Of a stretch of DNA of 64,000 bases, positions 9,301-17,753 are shown in pieces (the first letter of the stretch is position 1; each line of letters starts with the position of its first letter). Under the pieces are notes generated by a model that saw only the letters and a program-made list of their open reading frames with translations, was not told the DNA's origin and ran no database searches. A program made the position numbers and the translations under genes. The DNA is from Blautia sp. (lineage in GTDB: Bacteria; Bacillota; Clostridia; Lachnospirales; Lachnospiraceae). The stretch is from contig JAFTPT010000027.1 of assembly GCA_017463155.1 (NCBI GenBank), forward strand, positions 62,001 through 126,000. The letters are read 5' to 3'.

Positions 9301-12300
9301 AAGCCTTCCACTACACGATCCAGGAGGAGATCCCGGAGAATGCAAAAGATGCTGACCTCAACAAGACCTATGCACAGGCCACAGAGCAGGAAAAGCAGAC
9401 AGGCACCTGGAAGAAGGATGGCATCACCTATGACGGCCATGTGATGCAGGTGCGGGTCGATGTGACCGACCAGGGTGACGGCAAGCTGCAGGCAGTGAGT
9501 ACCGTCGATCCCATCGAGCAGGCGTTTTTCGCCAACAAATACGAGGCCACGGGAACGACGGACTTCAAGGCGTTCAAGAAATATGAGGGCCATGAACTGA
9601 CGGAAGGACAGTTCTCCTTTACGATCACGGCCCTCGACGGCGGAAAGCTGCCGGATGAGACGACGGTTTCGAATGATGCGAAAGGAAATGTTGACTTTGG
9701 TTCCGTCGAGTTCACCGTGGAGGATCTTGGCGGGGCGAAGACGAAGACCTGGCATTATACCATCAAGGAAAATATCCCGTCGGCGGCTGTAGCGAGAGGA
9801 AACAATACCTATGCTCTGAACGGCATCACCTATGACGGGCATACGGCCAATGTGACGGTTACCGTGACAGACAACGAGGATGGGACGCTTGAGGTAGAGC
9901 GGGTCTATGAGGAAGATAAGCCTCTGGAGCAGGCTGTCTTTACGAACAGCTATGCGGTTTCCGGTGATGCGCGTCTGGTTGTGGCCAAGAGGCTGACCGG
10001 CAGGGAAGCGGATGAGAACGAGTTCACCTTCCGGCTTTATGACGCAGATGGAACGCAGCTGGATGAGAAGAAAAACAGCGGCGAGGAGGTCCTGTTTGAC
10101 AGCATCCGGTACTACCAGGACAAGGATCACAACGATGCGGACAAGGATTTCACCTACAAGATCCGCGAGGTCATTCCGGATGACGCGGTGAATGCGAGCG
10201 GACTGACCTACGGGAAAGCGACAGACCAGCAGAAGGCACAGGACCTCTGGACAAAGAACGGCGTCACCTATGACGGTCATGAGATCAAGGCTGAAGTACA
10301 GGTGCGGGACAATGGACGTGGCTCTCTTGTCACCAGAGTGACCTACAGCGCGGCGGAAGGTGAAAACCCGCAGGCGTTTGTCAATGAGTACAATGCGTAT
10401 GGGTCTGATCGGATGATGGCTTCCAAGACGTTTGTGGGTGGTCAGATAAAGGCCGGTGATTTCACATTCATCCTGGAGGATGCTTCGCGTACCGAGATCG
10501 ACCGCACGCAGAATGACGAGAAGGGCAGAGCTCTCTTTGACGAGATCGTTTTCGATATCGAGGATGCAGGTGAGACCTTTGTCTACTACGTCCGTGAGGA
10601 TATTCCCAAGGAAGCGGTCCGTAACAGCCAGGGCTTCCTGGTAAAGGACGGGATCATCTATGACGAATCCGTGTGGGCCTTTACCATTCAGGTGACGGAC
10701 AATAAGGATGGTACTCTTGAGGTAACCAGAACGTGTGCGAAGGTCGGCGCCGATATAGTGGCGGACTACCCGGAGTTCGTGAACATTGAGGAGCAGAGCC
10801 GGACGGTCCTGCTGGAGATCGCAAAACAGCTGAATGGCGCTCTGCCGACCGGACACAGCTTCAGTTACCGGCTGAAGGATTCCGCGGAGGATCTGTTCGA
10901 TCCGCAGAAGCATCTGCTGGAGACGATCACGACAGACAGTGCCAGAGTGACCTTCGGTGAGCTCACCATGGATAAGGAAGGCGTCTTTGACTACTACATG
11001 TACGAGGTGATCCCGGATGACGCCCGTGATGAGTCTCTCGGAAAGACCTACGGCGAAGCTACGGATGCAGAGAAGCAGGCTGGCACCTGGAAGCTGAACG
11101 GCTATACCTATGACACGACGGTCGTGCATGCGACGGTGAACGTGGACAGCACGGCAGACGGAGGCTTTACGGTAAGCCGCGAATACGAGATCGGCGATGA
11201 GATCGTGGAGCAAGGCGTGATCCACAACCTGTACGAGGCAGCCGGCAAGGTTACGCTTACCGCGAAGAAGACAGCACAGCCCTCCGGCACAAAGGTACCG
11301 GAAGGGAAGTTCTCCTTCACCCTCTGCGATGCGGACGGCAAGGTTATAGAGACCAAAGCGAATAATGCGGACGGTCTGGCGGCCTTCGACGCGATCGAGT
11401 ACACGGAGCAGGATATCGGAAAGACCTTCCGCTATACCATGCAGGAAGTGGTTCCCGCGGATGCCGTGAATGCAGCCGGCACAGCCTACGCGGACGCATC
11501 TGCGGATGAAAGATCCGGCGGCGGCTTTGTGAAGGACGGCTGGACCTACAGCGCAGCTTCCTACGACCTGACCGTTGTGGTCGCGGACAAGGAAGCAGGC
11601 AAGCAGGACGGCGATCTGGTCATCCATGTGACCGGAGCTCCGGCGCTTACAAATGTGACCGGGCAGGATACGGAGGAAGTCTCCGCCGAGGCCGGATTTG
11701 TGAACACCTATACGGAAGGCAGGACGACGACAGACTTCAAGGCCCTCAAGATCCTCAATGGCCAGACACTGGCCAAGGATCAGTTCTCCTTTACGATCAC
11801 GGCGCTCGACGGAGGAAAGCTACCGGCCGTGACGACCGTCAAGAATGACGCCGACGGAAACGCGGCGTTCGGTTCGGTCGAGTACACCGAGAAGGACCTT
11901 GGCGGGGCGAAGACAAAGACCTGGAACTACAGCATCAAAGAGGATATTCCCAAGGAAGCGGCTGACCAGAAGGATGGCACGTATGTGCTGAACGGCTACA
12001 CTTATGATGGTCATGAGTCCAAGGTGGCGGTCACCGTCACGAACAACGAAAACGGCACACTGACGATCAGCCGTGTCTACGATAAGGATGACAAGCTGAC
12101 GAAAGCGGTCTTCGAGAATACGTACGGGGCCTCCGGCAAGGTTATCCTGAACGCAAAGAAGACGGCACAGCCCTCCGGCACAGCCGTACCCGCAGGGAAG
12201 TTCTCCTTCACCCTGAGCGACGCGGACGGCAAGGTCCTGCAGACCAAGACGAACGGCGCGGACGGTCTGGCGGCCTTCGACGCGATCGAGTACACGGAGC

Positions 12301-15137
12301 AGGATATCGGAAAGACCATCCACTACACCATGCAGGAAGTGGTCCCGGCCGACGCGACGAATTCGACCGGAAAGACCTACGCTGAAGCGACGGCCGAAGA
12401 GAAAAAGGCCGGCGGCTTTGTGAAGGACGGCTGGACCTACAGCGCTGTTTCCTACGATGTGACCGTAGCGGTCTCTGATAAAGAAGCCGGCAAGCAGGAC
12501 GGCAAACTGGTCATCCACGTGACCGGCACACCGGAGATCACCGTGACCGGGCAGGATACGGAGGATGTTTCTGCCGAGGCCGGATTTGTAAACACCTATA
12601 CGGAAGGCAAGACGACGACCGATTTCAAGGCCTTCAAGATCCTCAATGGGCAGACACTGACCAAGGATCAGTTCTCCTTTACGATCACGGCGCTCGATGG
12701 AGGAAAACTCCCGGCCGTGACGACCGTCAGGAATGACGCCGACGGAAACGCGGCGTTCGGCTCGGTCGAGTATACCGAGAAGGACCTTGGCGGAGCGAAG
12801 ACAAAGACCTGGAACTACAGCATCAAAGAGGATATTCCCAAGGAAGCGGTTGACCAGAAGGATGGCACGTATATCCTGAACGGCTACACTTATGATGGTC
12901 ATGAGTCCAAGGTAGCGGTCACCGTCACGAATAACGAAAACGGAACGCTGAGCATCAGCCGTGTCTACGATGAGGACAACAGGCTGACGGAAGCAGTCTT
13001 TGAGAATGCATATGAGGCCTCCGGCGCTGTTATCCTGAATGCAAAGAAGACGGCACAGCCCTCCGGCACAGCCGTGCCCGCAGGGAAGTTTTCCTTCACC
13101 CTGAGCGACGCGGACGGCAAGGTCCTGCAGACCAAAGTGAACAACGCGGATGGCCTTGCAGCCTTCGACGCGATCGAGTACACGGAGCAGGATATCGGAA
13201 AGACCATCCACTACACCATGCAGGAAGTGGTCCCGACTGATGCGACGAATTCGACCGGAAAGACCTACGCCGAAGCGACGGCCGAAGAGAAGAAGGCCGG
13301 CGGCTTTGTGAAGGACGGCTGGACCTACAGCGCAGCTTCTTACGACGTGGCCGTTGCGGTCGCGGACAAGGAAGCCGGCAAGCAGGACGGCAATCTGGTC
13401 ATTCATGTAACCGGTACACCGGAGATCACCGTGACCGGACAGGATACGGAGGAAGTCTCCGCACAGGCCGGATTTGTAAACACCTATACGGAAGGCAAGA
13501 CGACGACGGATTTCAAGGCCTTCAAGATCCTCAATGGACAGACACTGGCCAAGGATCAGTTCTCCTTTACGATCACGGCTCTTGATGGAGGAAAGCTCCC
13601 GGCCGTGACGACCGTCAAGAATGACGCCGACGGAAACGCGGCGTTCGGCTCGGTCGAGTACACGGAGAAGGACCTTGGCGGAGAAAAGACAAAGACCTGG
13701 AACTACAGCATCAAGGAAGACATCCCGGCCGAAGCCGTCGACCAGGGAGATGACACGTATGTCCTGAATGGCTACACCTACGACGGACATGAGTCCAAGG
13801 TGGCTGTCACCGTCACAGATAACGGAAACGGCACACTGTCGATCAGCCGCGTCTATGATGAGGATGACAAGCTGACGGAAGCCGTCTTCGAAAACGCATA
13901 CCATGCAGCCGGAAGTGTCAAGCTTACCGCAAAGAAGACGGCAGAGCCTTCCGACAAGAAGATCGCTGAAGGACAGTTCTCCTTCACCCTGAGCGACGCG
14001 GACGGCAAGGTCCTGCAGACCAAAGTGAACAACGCGGATGGCCTTGCAGCCTTCGACGCGATCGAGTACACGGAGCAGGATGTCGGAAAGACCTTCAGTT
14101 ATACCATGCAGGAAGTGGTCCCGGCCGACGCGACGAATTCGACCGGAAAGACCTACGCTGACGCAACGGCCGAAGAGAAGAAGGCCGGCGGCTTTGTGAA
14201 GGACGGCTGGACCTACAGCGCAGCTTCTTACGACGTGACCGTTGCGGTCGCGGACAAGGAAGCCGGCAAGCAGGACGGCAATCTGGTCATTCATGTGACC
14301 GGTACACCGGAGATCACTGTGACCGGACAGGATACGGAGAAAGTCTCCGCCGAGGCCGGATTTGTGAACACCTATACGGAAGGCAAGACGACGACGGATT
14401 TCAAGGCCTTCAAGATTCTCAATGGACAGACACTGGCCAAGGATCAGTTCTCCTTTACGATCACGGCGCTCGATGGAGGAAAGCTCCCGGCCGTGACGAC
14501 CGTCAGGAATGACGCCGATGGAAACGCGGCCTTCGGCTCGGTCGAGTATACCGAGAAGGATCTTGGCGGGGCGAAGACAAAGACCTGGAACTACAGTATC
14601 AAGGAGGACATCCCGACTGAGGCTGTCGACCAGGGAGATGACACATATGTCCTGAACGGGTATACCTACGATGGACACGAGTCCAAGGTAGTGGTCACCG
14701 TCACAGATAACGGAAACGGCACACTGACGATCAGCCGCGTCTACGATGAGGACGATAAGCTGACGGAAGCGGTCTTTGAGAACGCATATCATGCAGCCGG
14801 AAGTGTCAAGCTTACCGCAAAGAAGACGGCAGAGCCTTCCGACAAGAAGATCGCTGAAGGACAGTTCTCCTTCACCCTGAGCGACGCGGACGGCAAGGTC
14901 CTGCAGACCAAGACGAACGGCGCGGACGGCCTTCGACTCGATCGAGTACACGGAGCAGGATGTCGGAAAGACCATCCACTACACCATGCAGGAAGTGGTC
15001 CCGGCCGACGCGACGAATTCGACCGGAAAGACCTACGCCGAAGCGACGGCCGAAGAGAAAAAGGCCGGCGGCTTTGTGAAGGACGGCTGGACCTACAGCG
15101 CAGCTTCTTACGACGTGACCGTAGCGGTTTCCGATAA
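6366..15137 (+). CDS. Giant adhesin, central segment (about 20 isopeptide domains)
   Basis: Homology in this frame resumes at 6312; the GTG at 6366 is only the first in-frame start-like codon. The segment is a chain of FctA/Spy0128-type domains of about 115-150 residues. Early domains are diverged. From 11238 onward two subtypes alternate (one starting near KKTAQPSG, the other near TDFKAFKILNGQ) in an 888-bp tandem unit. In-frame homology ends near 14930. The residues after GADGL to the stop at 15137 are read in the wrong frame and are not part of the domain. Without repair this segment lacks both signal peptide and anchor. Confidence 0.75.
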   Translation: MERLYVTVSDNNSGTLSVTEEYTRTDESTGNVFRNEYEAKGSAELLAYKELSGEELAPGTFTFRLTAEGNAPMPADPTAINGNSGDAATALFQKIDYTLADAGKTYTYYIQEVIPDEAVNDAGKTWKDATDAEKENGTFRIMGVTFDNHKVKVTVTVAKDQGNGTLATTVRYDNGTRPYTFRNKYEAEGTAILYAYKTVNGKAPGANEQFTFELYESDANATVAAGASPIQTVQNNGVMIVFAPVSYDQDDVDKTFYYVIREKVTDKKTGYVLDSHDCLAQVKVEKKTSDESKLVTIVEYSSRFSTTDIQDNVFRNTYSADGKLVLSAQKLLKGRSMRNGEFTFVLEDEAGNVISTKKTAGTGSSYTVVFDEIDYVLNSSRDDSGSYTYRIREVIPEGAKLLSDGRYFKDGMFYDAANVQVIDVTVVDDRDNSPGKLVVTARRRGETTAINSPAEPAATFRNEYEADGEISLTALKQLNGDIPKAGSFEFVLTARESGAPMPEDGVTTRSNRADGEVHFDTIHYTQDDIGKTYHYEIRETIPKDARDNGDGTFTKDGYTYDGHAYQVTVTVADKAQPDGTLVITTDPADLTTAAGRTFRNTYESKGSVTLQAQKSLNGETPEDGAFTFTLFDVTGIADYAALGTDTQRRLETRTNVGRNVSFSPINYTQDDARKVFSYLILENIPADAVAVDDETLVYKDAGFLDKVSHEWKKNGYIYDGHYEHVTVSLTDNNDGTITAVPVYDHEEGASFRNRYEAEGTVSLKAEKFLNGQKFTTPGVFSFSLTGVNGAPVPANTTAFNDEKGEAVFSEIGYTLKDAGKTYNYIICETIPDEAVNAAGKKYKDASQAEREAGVWTLSGLTYDGHESEVSVTLADQGDGTLRTDVVYKDEEGSTEKDGAGLFYNIYEASSSITLGARKSLNGEPAPAGKFTFVLKDETGKVLQEKVANGAEGAVVFDEIGYDLSDLTDAHLDPNGKRTKAFHYTIQEEIPENAKDADLNKTYAQATEQEKQTGTWKKDGITYDGHVMQVRVDVTDQGDGKLQAVSTVDPIEQAFFANKYEATGTTDFKAFKKYEGHELTEGQFSFTITALDGGKLPDETTVSNDAKGNVDFGSVEFTVEDLGGAKTKTWHYTIKENIPSAAVARGNNTYALNGITYDGHTANVTVTVTDNEDGTLEVERVYEEDKPLEQAVFTNSYAVSGDARLVVAKRLTGREADENEFTFRLYDADGTQLDEKKNSGEEVLFDSIRYYQDKDHNDADKDFTYKIREVIPDDAVNASGLTYGKATDQQKAQDLWTKNGVTYDGHEIKAEVQVRDNGRGSLVTRVTYSAAEGENPQAFVNEYNAYGSDRMMASKTFVGGQIKAGDFTFILEDASRTEIDRTQNDEKGRALFDEIVFDIEDAGETFVYYVREDIPKEAVRNSQGFLVKDGIIYDESVWAFTIQVTDNKDGTLEVTRTCAKVGADIVADYPEFVNIEEQSRTVLLEIAKQLNGALPTGHSFSYRLKDSAEDLFDPQKHLLETITTDSARVTFGELTMDKEGVFDYYMYEVIPDDARDESLGKTYGEATDAEKQAGTWKLNGYTYDTTVVHATVNVDSTADGGFTVSREYEIGDEIVEQGVIHNLYEAAGKVTLTAKKTAQPSGTKVPEGKFSFTLCDADGKVIETKANNADGLAAFDAIEYTEQDIGKTFRYTMQEVVPADAVNAAGTAYADASADERSGGGFVKDGWTYSAASYDLTVVVADKEAGKQDGDLVIHVTGAPALTNVTGQDTEEVSAEAGFVNTYTEGRTTTDFKALKILNGQTLAKDQFSFTITALDGGKLPAVTTVKNDADGNAAFGSVEYTEKDLGGAKTKTWNYSIKEDIPKEAADQKDGTYVLNGYTYDGHESKVAVTVTNNENGTLTISRVYDKDDKLTKAVFENTYGASGKVILNAKKTAQPSGTAVPAGKFSFTLSDADGKVLQTKTNGADGLAAFDAIEYTEQDIGKTIHYTMQEVVPADATNSTGKTYAEATAEEKKAGGFVKDGWTYSAVSYDVTVAVSDKEAGKQDGKLVIHVTGTPEITVTGQDTEDVSAEAGFVNTYTEGKTTTDFKAFKILNGQTLTKDQFSFTITALDGGKLPAVTTVRNDADGNAAFGSVEYTEKDLGGAKTKTWNYSIKEDIPKEAVDQKDGTYILNGYTYDGHESKVAVTVTNNENGTLSISRVYDEDNRLTEAVFENAYEASGAVILNAKKTAQPSGTAVPAGKFSFTLSDADGKVLQTKVNNADGLAAFDAIEYTEQDIGKTIHYTMQEVVPTDATNSTGKTYAEATAEEKKAGGFVKDGWTYSAASYDVAVAVADKEAGKQDGNLVIHVTGTPEITVTGQDTEEVSAQAGFVNTYTEGKTTTDFKAFKILNGQTLAKDQFSFTITALDGGKLPAVTTVKNDADGNAAFGSVEYTEKDLGGEKTKTWNYSIKEDIPAEAVDQGDDTYVLNGYTYDGHESKVAVTVTDNGNGTLSISRVYDEDDKLTEAVFENAYHAAGSVKLTAKKTAEPSDKKIAEGQFSFTLSDADGKVLQTKVNNADGLAAFDAIEYTEQDVGKTFSYTMQEVVPADATNSTGKTYADATAEEKKAGGFVKDGWTYSAASYDVTVAVADKEAGKQDGNLVIHVTGTPEITVTGQDTEKVSAEAGFVNTYTEGKTTTDFKAFKILNGQTLAKDQFSFTITALDGGKLPAVTTVRNDADGNAAFGSVEYTEKDLGGAKTKTWNYSIKEDIPTEAVDQGDDTYVLNGYTYDGHESKVVVTVTDNGNGTLTISRVYDEDDKLTEAVFENAYHAAGSVKLTAKKTAEPSDKKIAEGQFSFTLSDADGKVLQTKTNGADGLRLDRVHGAGCRKDHPLHHAGSGPGRRDEFDRKDLRRSDGRREKGRRLCEGRLDLQRSFLRRDRSGFR

Positions 15138-15248
15138 GGAAGTCGGTAAGCAGGACGGCGATCTGGTCATCCACGTGACCGGCACACCGGAGATCACCGT
15201 GACCGGACAGGATACAGAGGAAGTCTCCGCCGAGGCCGGATTTGTGAA
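11238..15248 (+). repeat. Tandem 888-bp two-domain supermodule within the adhesin
   Basis: Equivalent points of the first subtype domain lie at 11238, 12129, 13017, 13905 and 14793. The spacings are 891, 888, 888 and 888 bp. Each unit holds one domain of each alternating subtype (296 residues). Units are nearly identical at the nucleotide level, which points to recent duplication. The fifth copy contains only the first subtype domain and carries the 8-nt deletion. Confidence 0.9.
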
Positions 15249-16176
15249 TAAGCTGGGCTTCGGTTCCTTGGAAGTGACCAAGCATCTGAAGCTGTACGCG
15301 GGATCCGAGGAGGAATACGAGGATATCTATGCAGTGGATCAGACCTTCAAGGTGGCACTGTTTGAGGATGAAGACTGCAAAACGAAGGTCGGAACCGAAA
15401 GGAATATTGAATTCAAGAATGCGACGGTTTCGTCGGTGACATTCGATAACCTTGAGGCCGGAAAGACCTACTATGTAGCTGAACTCACAGAGGATGGAAA
15501 GGTTACGAAGAACAAGGAATCTGTGCGGATCGATTCTCTTGGCCTCTCCTGCATTGTGGAATTTGAGACGACGAACGAGGCAAAGGTCGAGCGTGACGGA
15601 GACATCGTACGGATCTCCTTCGACAACGTATTTACGGAGCTTCCGGAGCACTTCTACCGCGAAGCAGATCTGACGATCACCAAGAAAACGCTGAAGAACG
15701 GGGAGAAGACAACGACAAACGAGACCTTCTACGCCGGTATCTTCGCGGACAAGGAGCTTACGGAGCTTTCCGACGATGTCAGCGCGAATATCGTCGAGCT
15801 TGCCATGAACGGGAAGTCCGAGGTCACATCCGACCCGATCAAGGTCTCGGTCGGAAAGGGTGATTCGTTTGAACTCTACATCGCCGAGACGGACGAGGAC
15901 GGAAACCCGGTCAAAGATAAGGCTTCCTTCAAGTACACGGTGTCCTACAGCAAGAAGTCGGTGACGATCAGCGAAGAGAATCTGCATGATTCCGTAATCA
16001 TCACCAACGATGAGGAGACGGTGACGCCTACACCGTCGACACCGCCCACCACGCCGCCGGGCGTCAGAACCGGCGACGACACACCGGTCGGAGCTTATCT
16101 GACACTGGTGCTCATGGCTCTGGCAGCAGCTTTGATCGCTTTCATGGCTCTCCGGAGACGGAAACAACTTAAATAA
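14986..16176 (+). CDS. Giant adhesin, 3' segment (CnaB-like domains and cell-wall anchor)
   Basis: This frame continues the last FctA-type domain from about 14931. The ATG at 14986 is an internal Met of the domain (MQEVVPAD) and not a genuine start. After nt 15250 come two different CnaB-like domains (SLEVTKHLKL and DLTITKKTLK), a short Thr/Pro linker, the VRTGDD sorting-like motif, a hydrophobic helix of about 20 residues and the basic tail RRRKQLK. This is the wall-attachment end of the adhesin. Confidence 0.75.
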   Translation: MQEVVPADATNSTGKTYAEATAEEKKAGGFVKDGWTYSAASYDVTVAVSDKEVGKQDGDLVIHVTGTPEITVTGQDTEEVSAEAGFVNKLGFGSLEVTKHLKLYAGSEEEYEDIYAVDQTFKVALFEDEDCKTKVGTERNIEFKNATVSSVTFDNLEAGKTYYVAELTEDGKVTKNKESVRIDSLGLSCIVEFETTNEAKVERDGDIVRISFDNVFTELPEHFYREADLTITKKTLKNGEKTTTNETFYAGIFADKELTELSDDVSANIVELAMNGKSEVTSDPIKVSVGKGDSFELYIAETDEDGNPVKDKASFKYTVSYSKKSVTISEENLHDSVIITNDEETVTPTPSTPPTTPPGVRTGDDTPVGAYLTLVLMALAAALIAFMALRRRKQLK

Positions 16177-16224
16177 GTAAGGCAGAACACGGGGATCACG
16201 GAACACGGATTCTCGGCGGAACAC

Positions 16225-16274
16225 GGGGACGGTTCTCCGTTCCGGGCTTTGACCCGGAACGGAGAACCGTCCCC
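16225..16274. repeat. REP-like palindrome, copy 2 (22-bp perfect stem)
   Basis: Positions 16225-16246 and 16253-16274 pair perfectly around a 6-nt loop and start with GGGGACGGTTC. Just upstream (16184-16224) GAACACGG occurs three times, suggesting degraded nested copies of the element. It lies between the adhesin and the following gene. Confidence 0.85.
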
Positions 16275-16308
16275 TCATTCCACCTGATTGCGCAAAGGAG
16301 GCTGGATC

Positions 16309-17247
16309 ATGAAAATGGAAGAGTACAAGGGCATGCAGGCCTGCATACTGGAAAACGAGAAATTGGAGGTACGGATCCATCCCGGGCTCGGCGGAAAAGT
16401 AGCATCGCTTGTGTTCAAGCCGGCCGGGTTCGAGGCTGCCGCGCAGACGAACTGGGAGCACCGGAGACCGATGGAAGAAGAACCGCGGTTTTCGGACTTT
16501 GATTCATCCGGACTGGATGAAGTCTTTCCCACGATCAATGAGTGCAGTCTGGATGGACAGGACGCAGGATTTTATTACCCGGACCATGGGGAAGTCTGGA
16601 GCACTGCCATGGACTGTGAGGAAGAGGAGGGGGCTCTCAAGATGTCTTTTGAGAGCCCGAAAAATCCGTACCGCTATGAAAAAAAGCTGCAGCTGAAGGA
16701 CAGCTCGCTTCGCTGGCAGTTCCGGATCACAAATACCGGAGACCGGGCGTTTCCATGCCTGTTCGCACTCCACGGGCTGATGCGCTATGAACCGGACATG
16801 CGGCTTTTGTATCCGTCCTCGGTAAAAGAGTTCCTGAATGTTTATACCAGCCCGGAGCTTGGGGAGGACGGGACTGTTTTCCAAGTTGAGGATGGCACGA
16901 CGGGTCATGCCGGCAGCCTTCGCTATGATTTTCGGCAGGTACCACCTCCGGAACCCATGACCAGAATAAAATACTATGTGAACGGCCCGATACAGAAAGG
17001 TGTCTGCGGGTATGAGTATCCGTCCCAGGGAGTCCGGTGTATCCTCCGTTTTCCGGCGGACAAATTGCCGTATTTAGGATTCTGGCTGACGGCCGGCCGC
17101 TACAGGGGCGAGTACAATTGTGCCTGGGAGCCCTCCAGCGGCTTTTATGACAGCACGGAGATCGCTTCGAAGAATGGAACACTGACACGTCTCCAGCCCG
17201 GTGAGACGGTCATTTATGACCTGTCGCTCAGTTTTTCGATGATCTGA
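16309..17247 (+). CDS. Aldose 1-epimerase (galactose mutarotase)-like protein
   Basis: A 312-residue cytoplasmic protein of the galactose-mutarotase fold, which interconverts the alpha and beta anomers of free sugars. The N-terminus reads as a beta-sandwich (LEVRIHPGLGGKVASL), followed by PDHGEVW (about residues 86-92) and ALHGLMRYE, which supply the conserved histidines seen in relatives. The ATG at 16309 is preferred over an in-frame TTG at 16288 because AAAGGAGG ends about 8 nt before it. It is flanked by two REP-like palindromes and has no operon partner. The exact sugar cannot be told. Nearby arabinose genes make a pentose possible, but this is inference. Confidence 0.75.
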   Translation: MKMEEYKGMQACILENEKLEVRIHPGLGGKVASLVFKPAGFEAAAQTNWEHRRPMEEEPRFSDFDSSGLDEVFPTINECSLDGQDAGFYYPDHGEVWSTAMDCEEEEGALKMSFESPKNPYRYEKKLQLKDSSLRWQFRITNTGDRAFPCLFALHGLMRYEPDMRLLYPSSVKEFLNVYTSPELGEDGTVFQVEDGTTGHAGSLRYDFRQVPPPEPMTRIKYYVNGPIQKGVCGYEYPSQGVRCILRFPADKLPYLGFWLTAGRYRGEYNCAWEPSSGFYDSTEIASKNGTLTRLQPGETVIYDLSLSFSMI

Positions 17248-17267
17248 TCAGTGCGGATCGGGGGCAT

Positions 17268-17299
17268 AAGCGAGGGGACGGATAACCGTCCCCTCGCTT
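17268..17299. repeat. REP-like palindrome, copy 3, possible terminator
   Basis: Fourteen-base arms at 17268-17281 and 17286-17299 pair around a 4-nt loop, with core GAGGGGACGG. The right arm ends in CTTTATATTT, so this copy could end transcription of the epimerase-like gene. The arm is shorter than in the other copies and lacks the TTC. Confidence 0.8.
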
Positions 17300-17312
17300 T
17301 ATATTTCCAGCC

Positions 17313-17342
17313 TTGACAGAATGAGACATGTTATGCTATAGT
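17313..17342 (+). promoter_or_regulatory. Promoter of the DUF2325 gene
   Basis: TTGACA at 17313-17318 and TATAGT at 17337-17342 are separated by 18 bp. The start codon lies 55 nt downstream. Confidence 0.65.
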
Positions 17343-17396
17343 AAAGTTAGTTTTATAAAACCAACAATGCAGCATCAATCTGGAAAGGAGGCACAT

Positions 17397-17675
17397 ATGA
17401 GTGTAGTGATCATTGGCGGCAACGAATGTATGGAACGGGAATATGCGAAGATGTGCTCGAAATACGGATGGAAGGCAAAGATCTTCTGCAAACCCCAGGC
17501 GGACATGAAGAACCGGATCGGGAATCCGGATATGATGATCCTGTTCACGCACACGGTCTCTCACAAGCTGGTACAGAACGCACTGAAGAACGTTGCGTCC
17601 GGGACCAGGATCGTGCGGAGCCACACCAGCTCGCTGGCGTCGCTCCGGAGCATCCTCGCGGACAGCGCGGAGTAA
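17397..17675 (+). CDS. DUF2325 family small protein
   Basis: A 92-residue protein beginning VVIIGGNECMEREY and containing PDMMILFTHTVSHKLV and RSHTSSLASL, all typical of DUF2325. The fold looks Rossmann-like, with two conserved-position cysteines (residues about 11 and 19) and His residues. No enzymatic role is established for the family. The start ATG follows AAAGGAGG. It has its own promoter and is not obviously in an operon. A strong hairpin follows about 80 nt after its stop. Confidence 0.8.
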   Translation: MSVVIIGGNECMEREYAKMCSKYGWKAKIFCKPQADMKNRIGNPDMMILFTHTVSHKLVQNALKNVASGTRIVRSHTSSLASLRSILADSAE

Positions 17676-17696
17676 CTTCTGAATAACCTTTTGCTG

Positions 17697-17725
17697 TTGC
17701 CTGCTTCCGGTACCTGTGGTATCAT
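17697..17725 (+). promoter_or_regulatory. Promoter upstream of the metallo-hydrolase
   Basis: TTGCCT at 17697-17702 and TATCAT at 17720-17725 are separated by 17 bp. Transcription would start near 17732, only about 20 nt before a terminator-like hairpin. Confidence 0.5.
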
Positions 17726-17753
17726 GAAGAAAAGCAGGCGCGGCCTGTGTATC

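Larger units (their letters stand above)
3187..16176 (+). pseudogene. Giant FctA/Cna-repeat surface adhesin, interrupted by two frameshifts
   Basis: Three consecutive reading frames together encode one surface protein. Adding back 1 nt near 6312 and 8 nt near 14931 restores a continuous frame of 12,999 nt (about 4,332 residues). Order of parts: signal peptide (residues 1-29); a Glu/Asp-rich stretch to about residue 150; a region of unknown fold; a choice-of-anchor-A-like domain (around ATDFSVVARQL, nt 4260-5560); about 22 tandem FctA/Spy0128-type pilin isopeptide domains (each with a G.F.F.L start, a TYDGH-like motif and a final N.Y strand); two CnaB-like domains (nt 15250-16000); a Thr/Pro linker; the anchor motif VRTGDD; a membrane helix; and RRRKQLK. 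By family knowledge such domains form internal Lys-Asn crosslinks in rigid stalks on the cell surface. It may be a true phase-off or dead gene, or the breaks may be sequencing or assembly errors. Confidence 0.85.

Noticed and set aside
6237-14975. Very long open frames on the minus strand opposite the adhesin (for example 6237-8681, 8934-11627, 11820-14975)
   Set aside because: They arise because the repeated GC-rich codons of the adhesin leave the complementary frame open. They lack ribosome sites, start motifs and recognisable domains.
14986-15010. ATG at 14986 as the start of an independent gene
   Set aside because: It is an internal Met of the isopeptide domain (MQEVVPAD) repeated in every module, without a ribosome site, and the product would lack a signal peptide.
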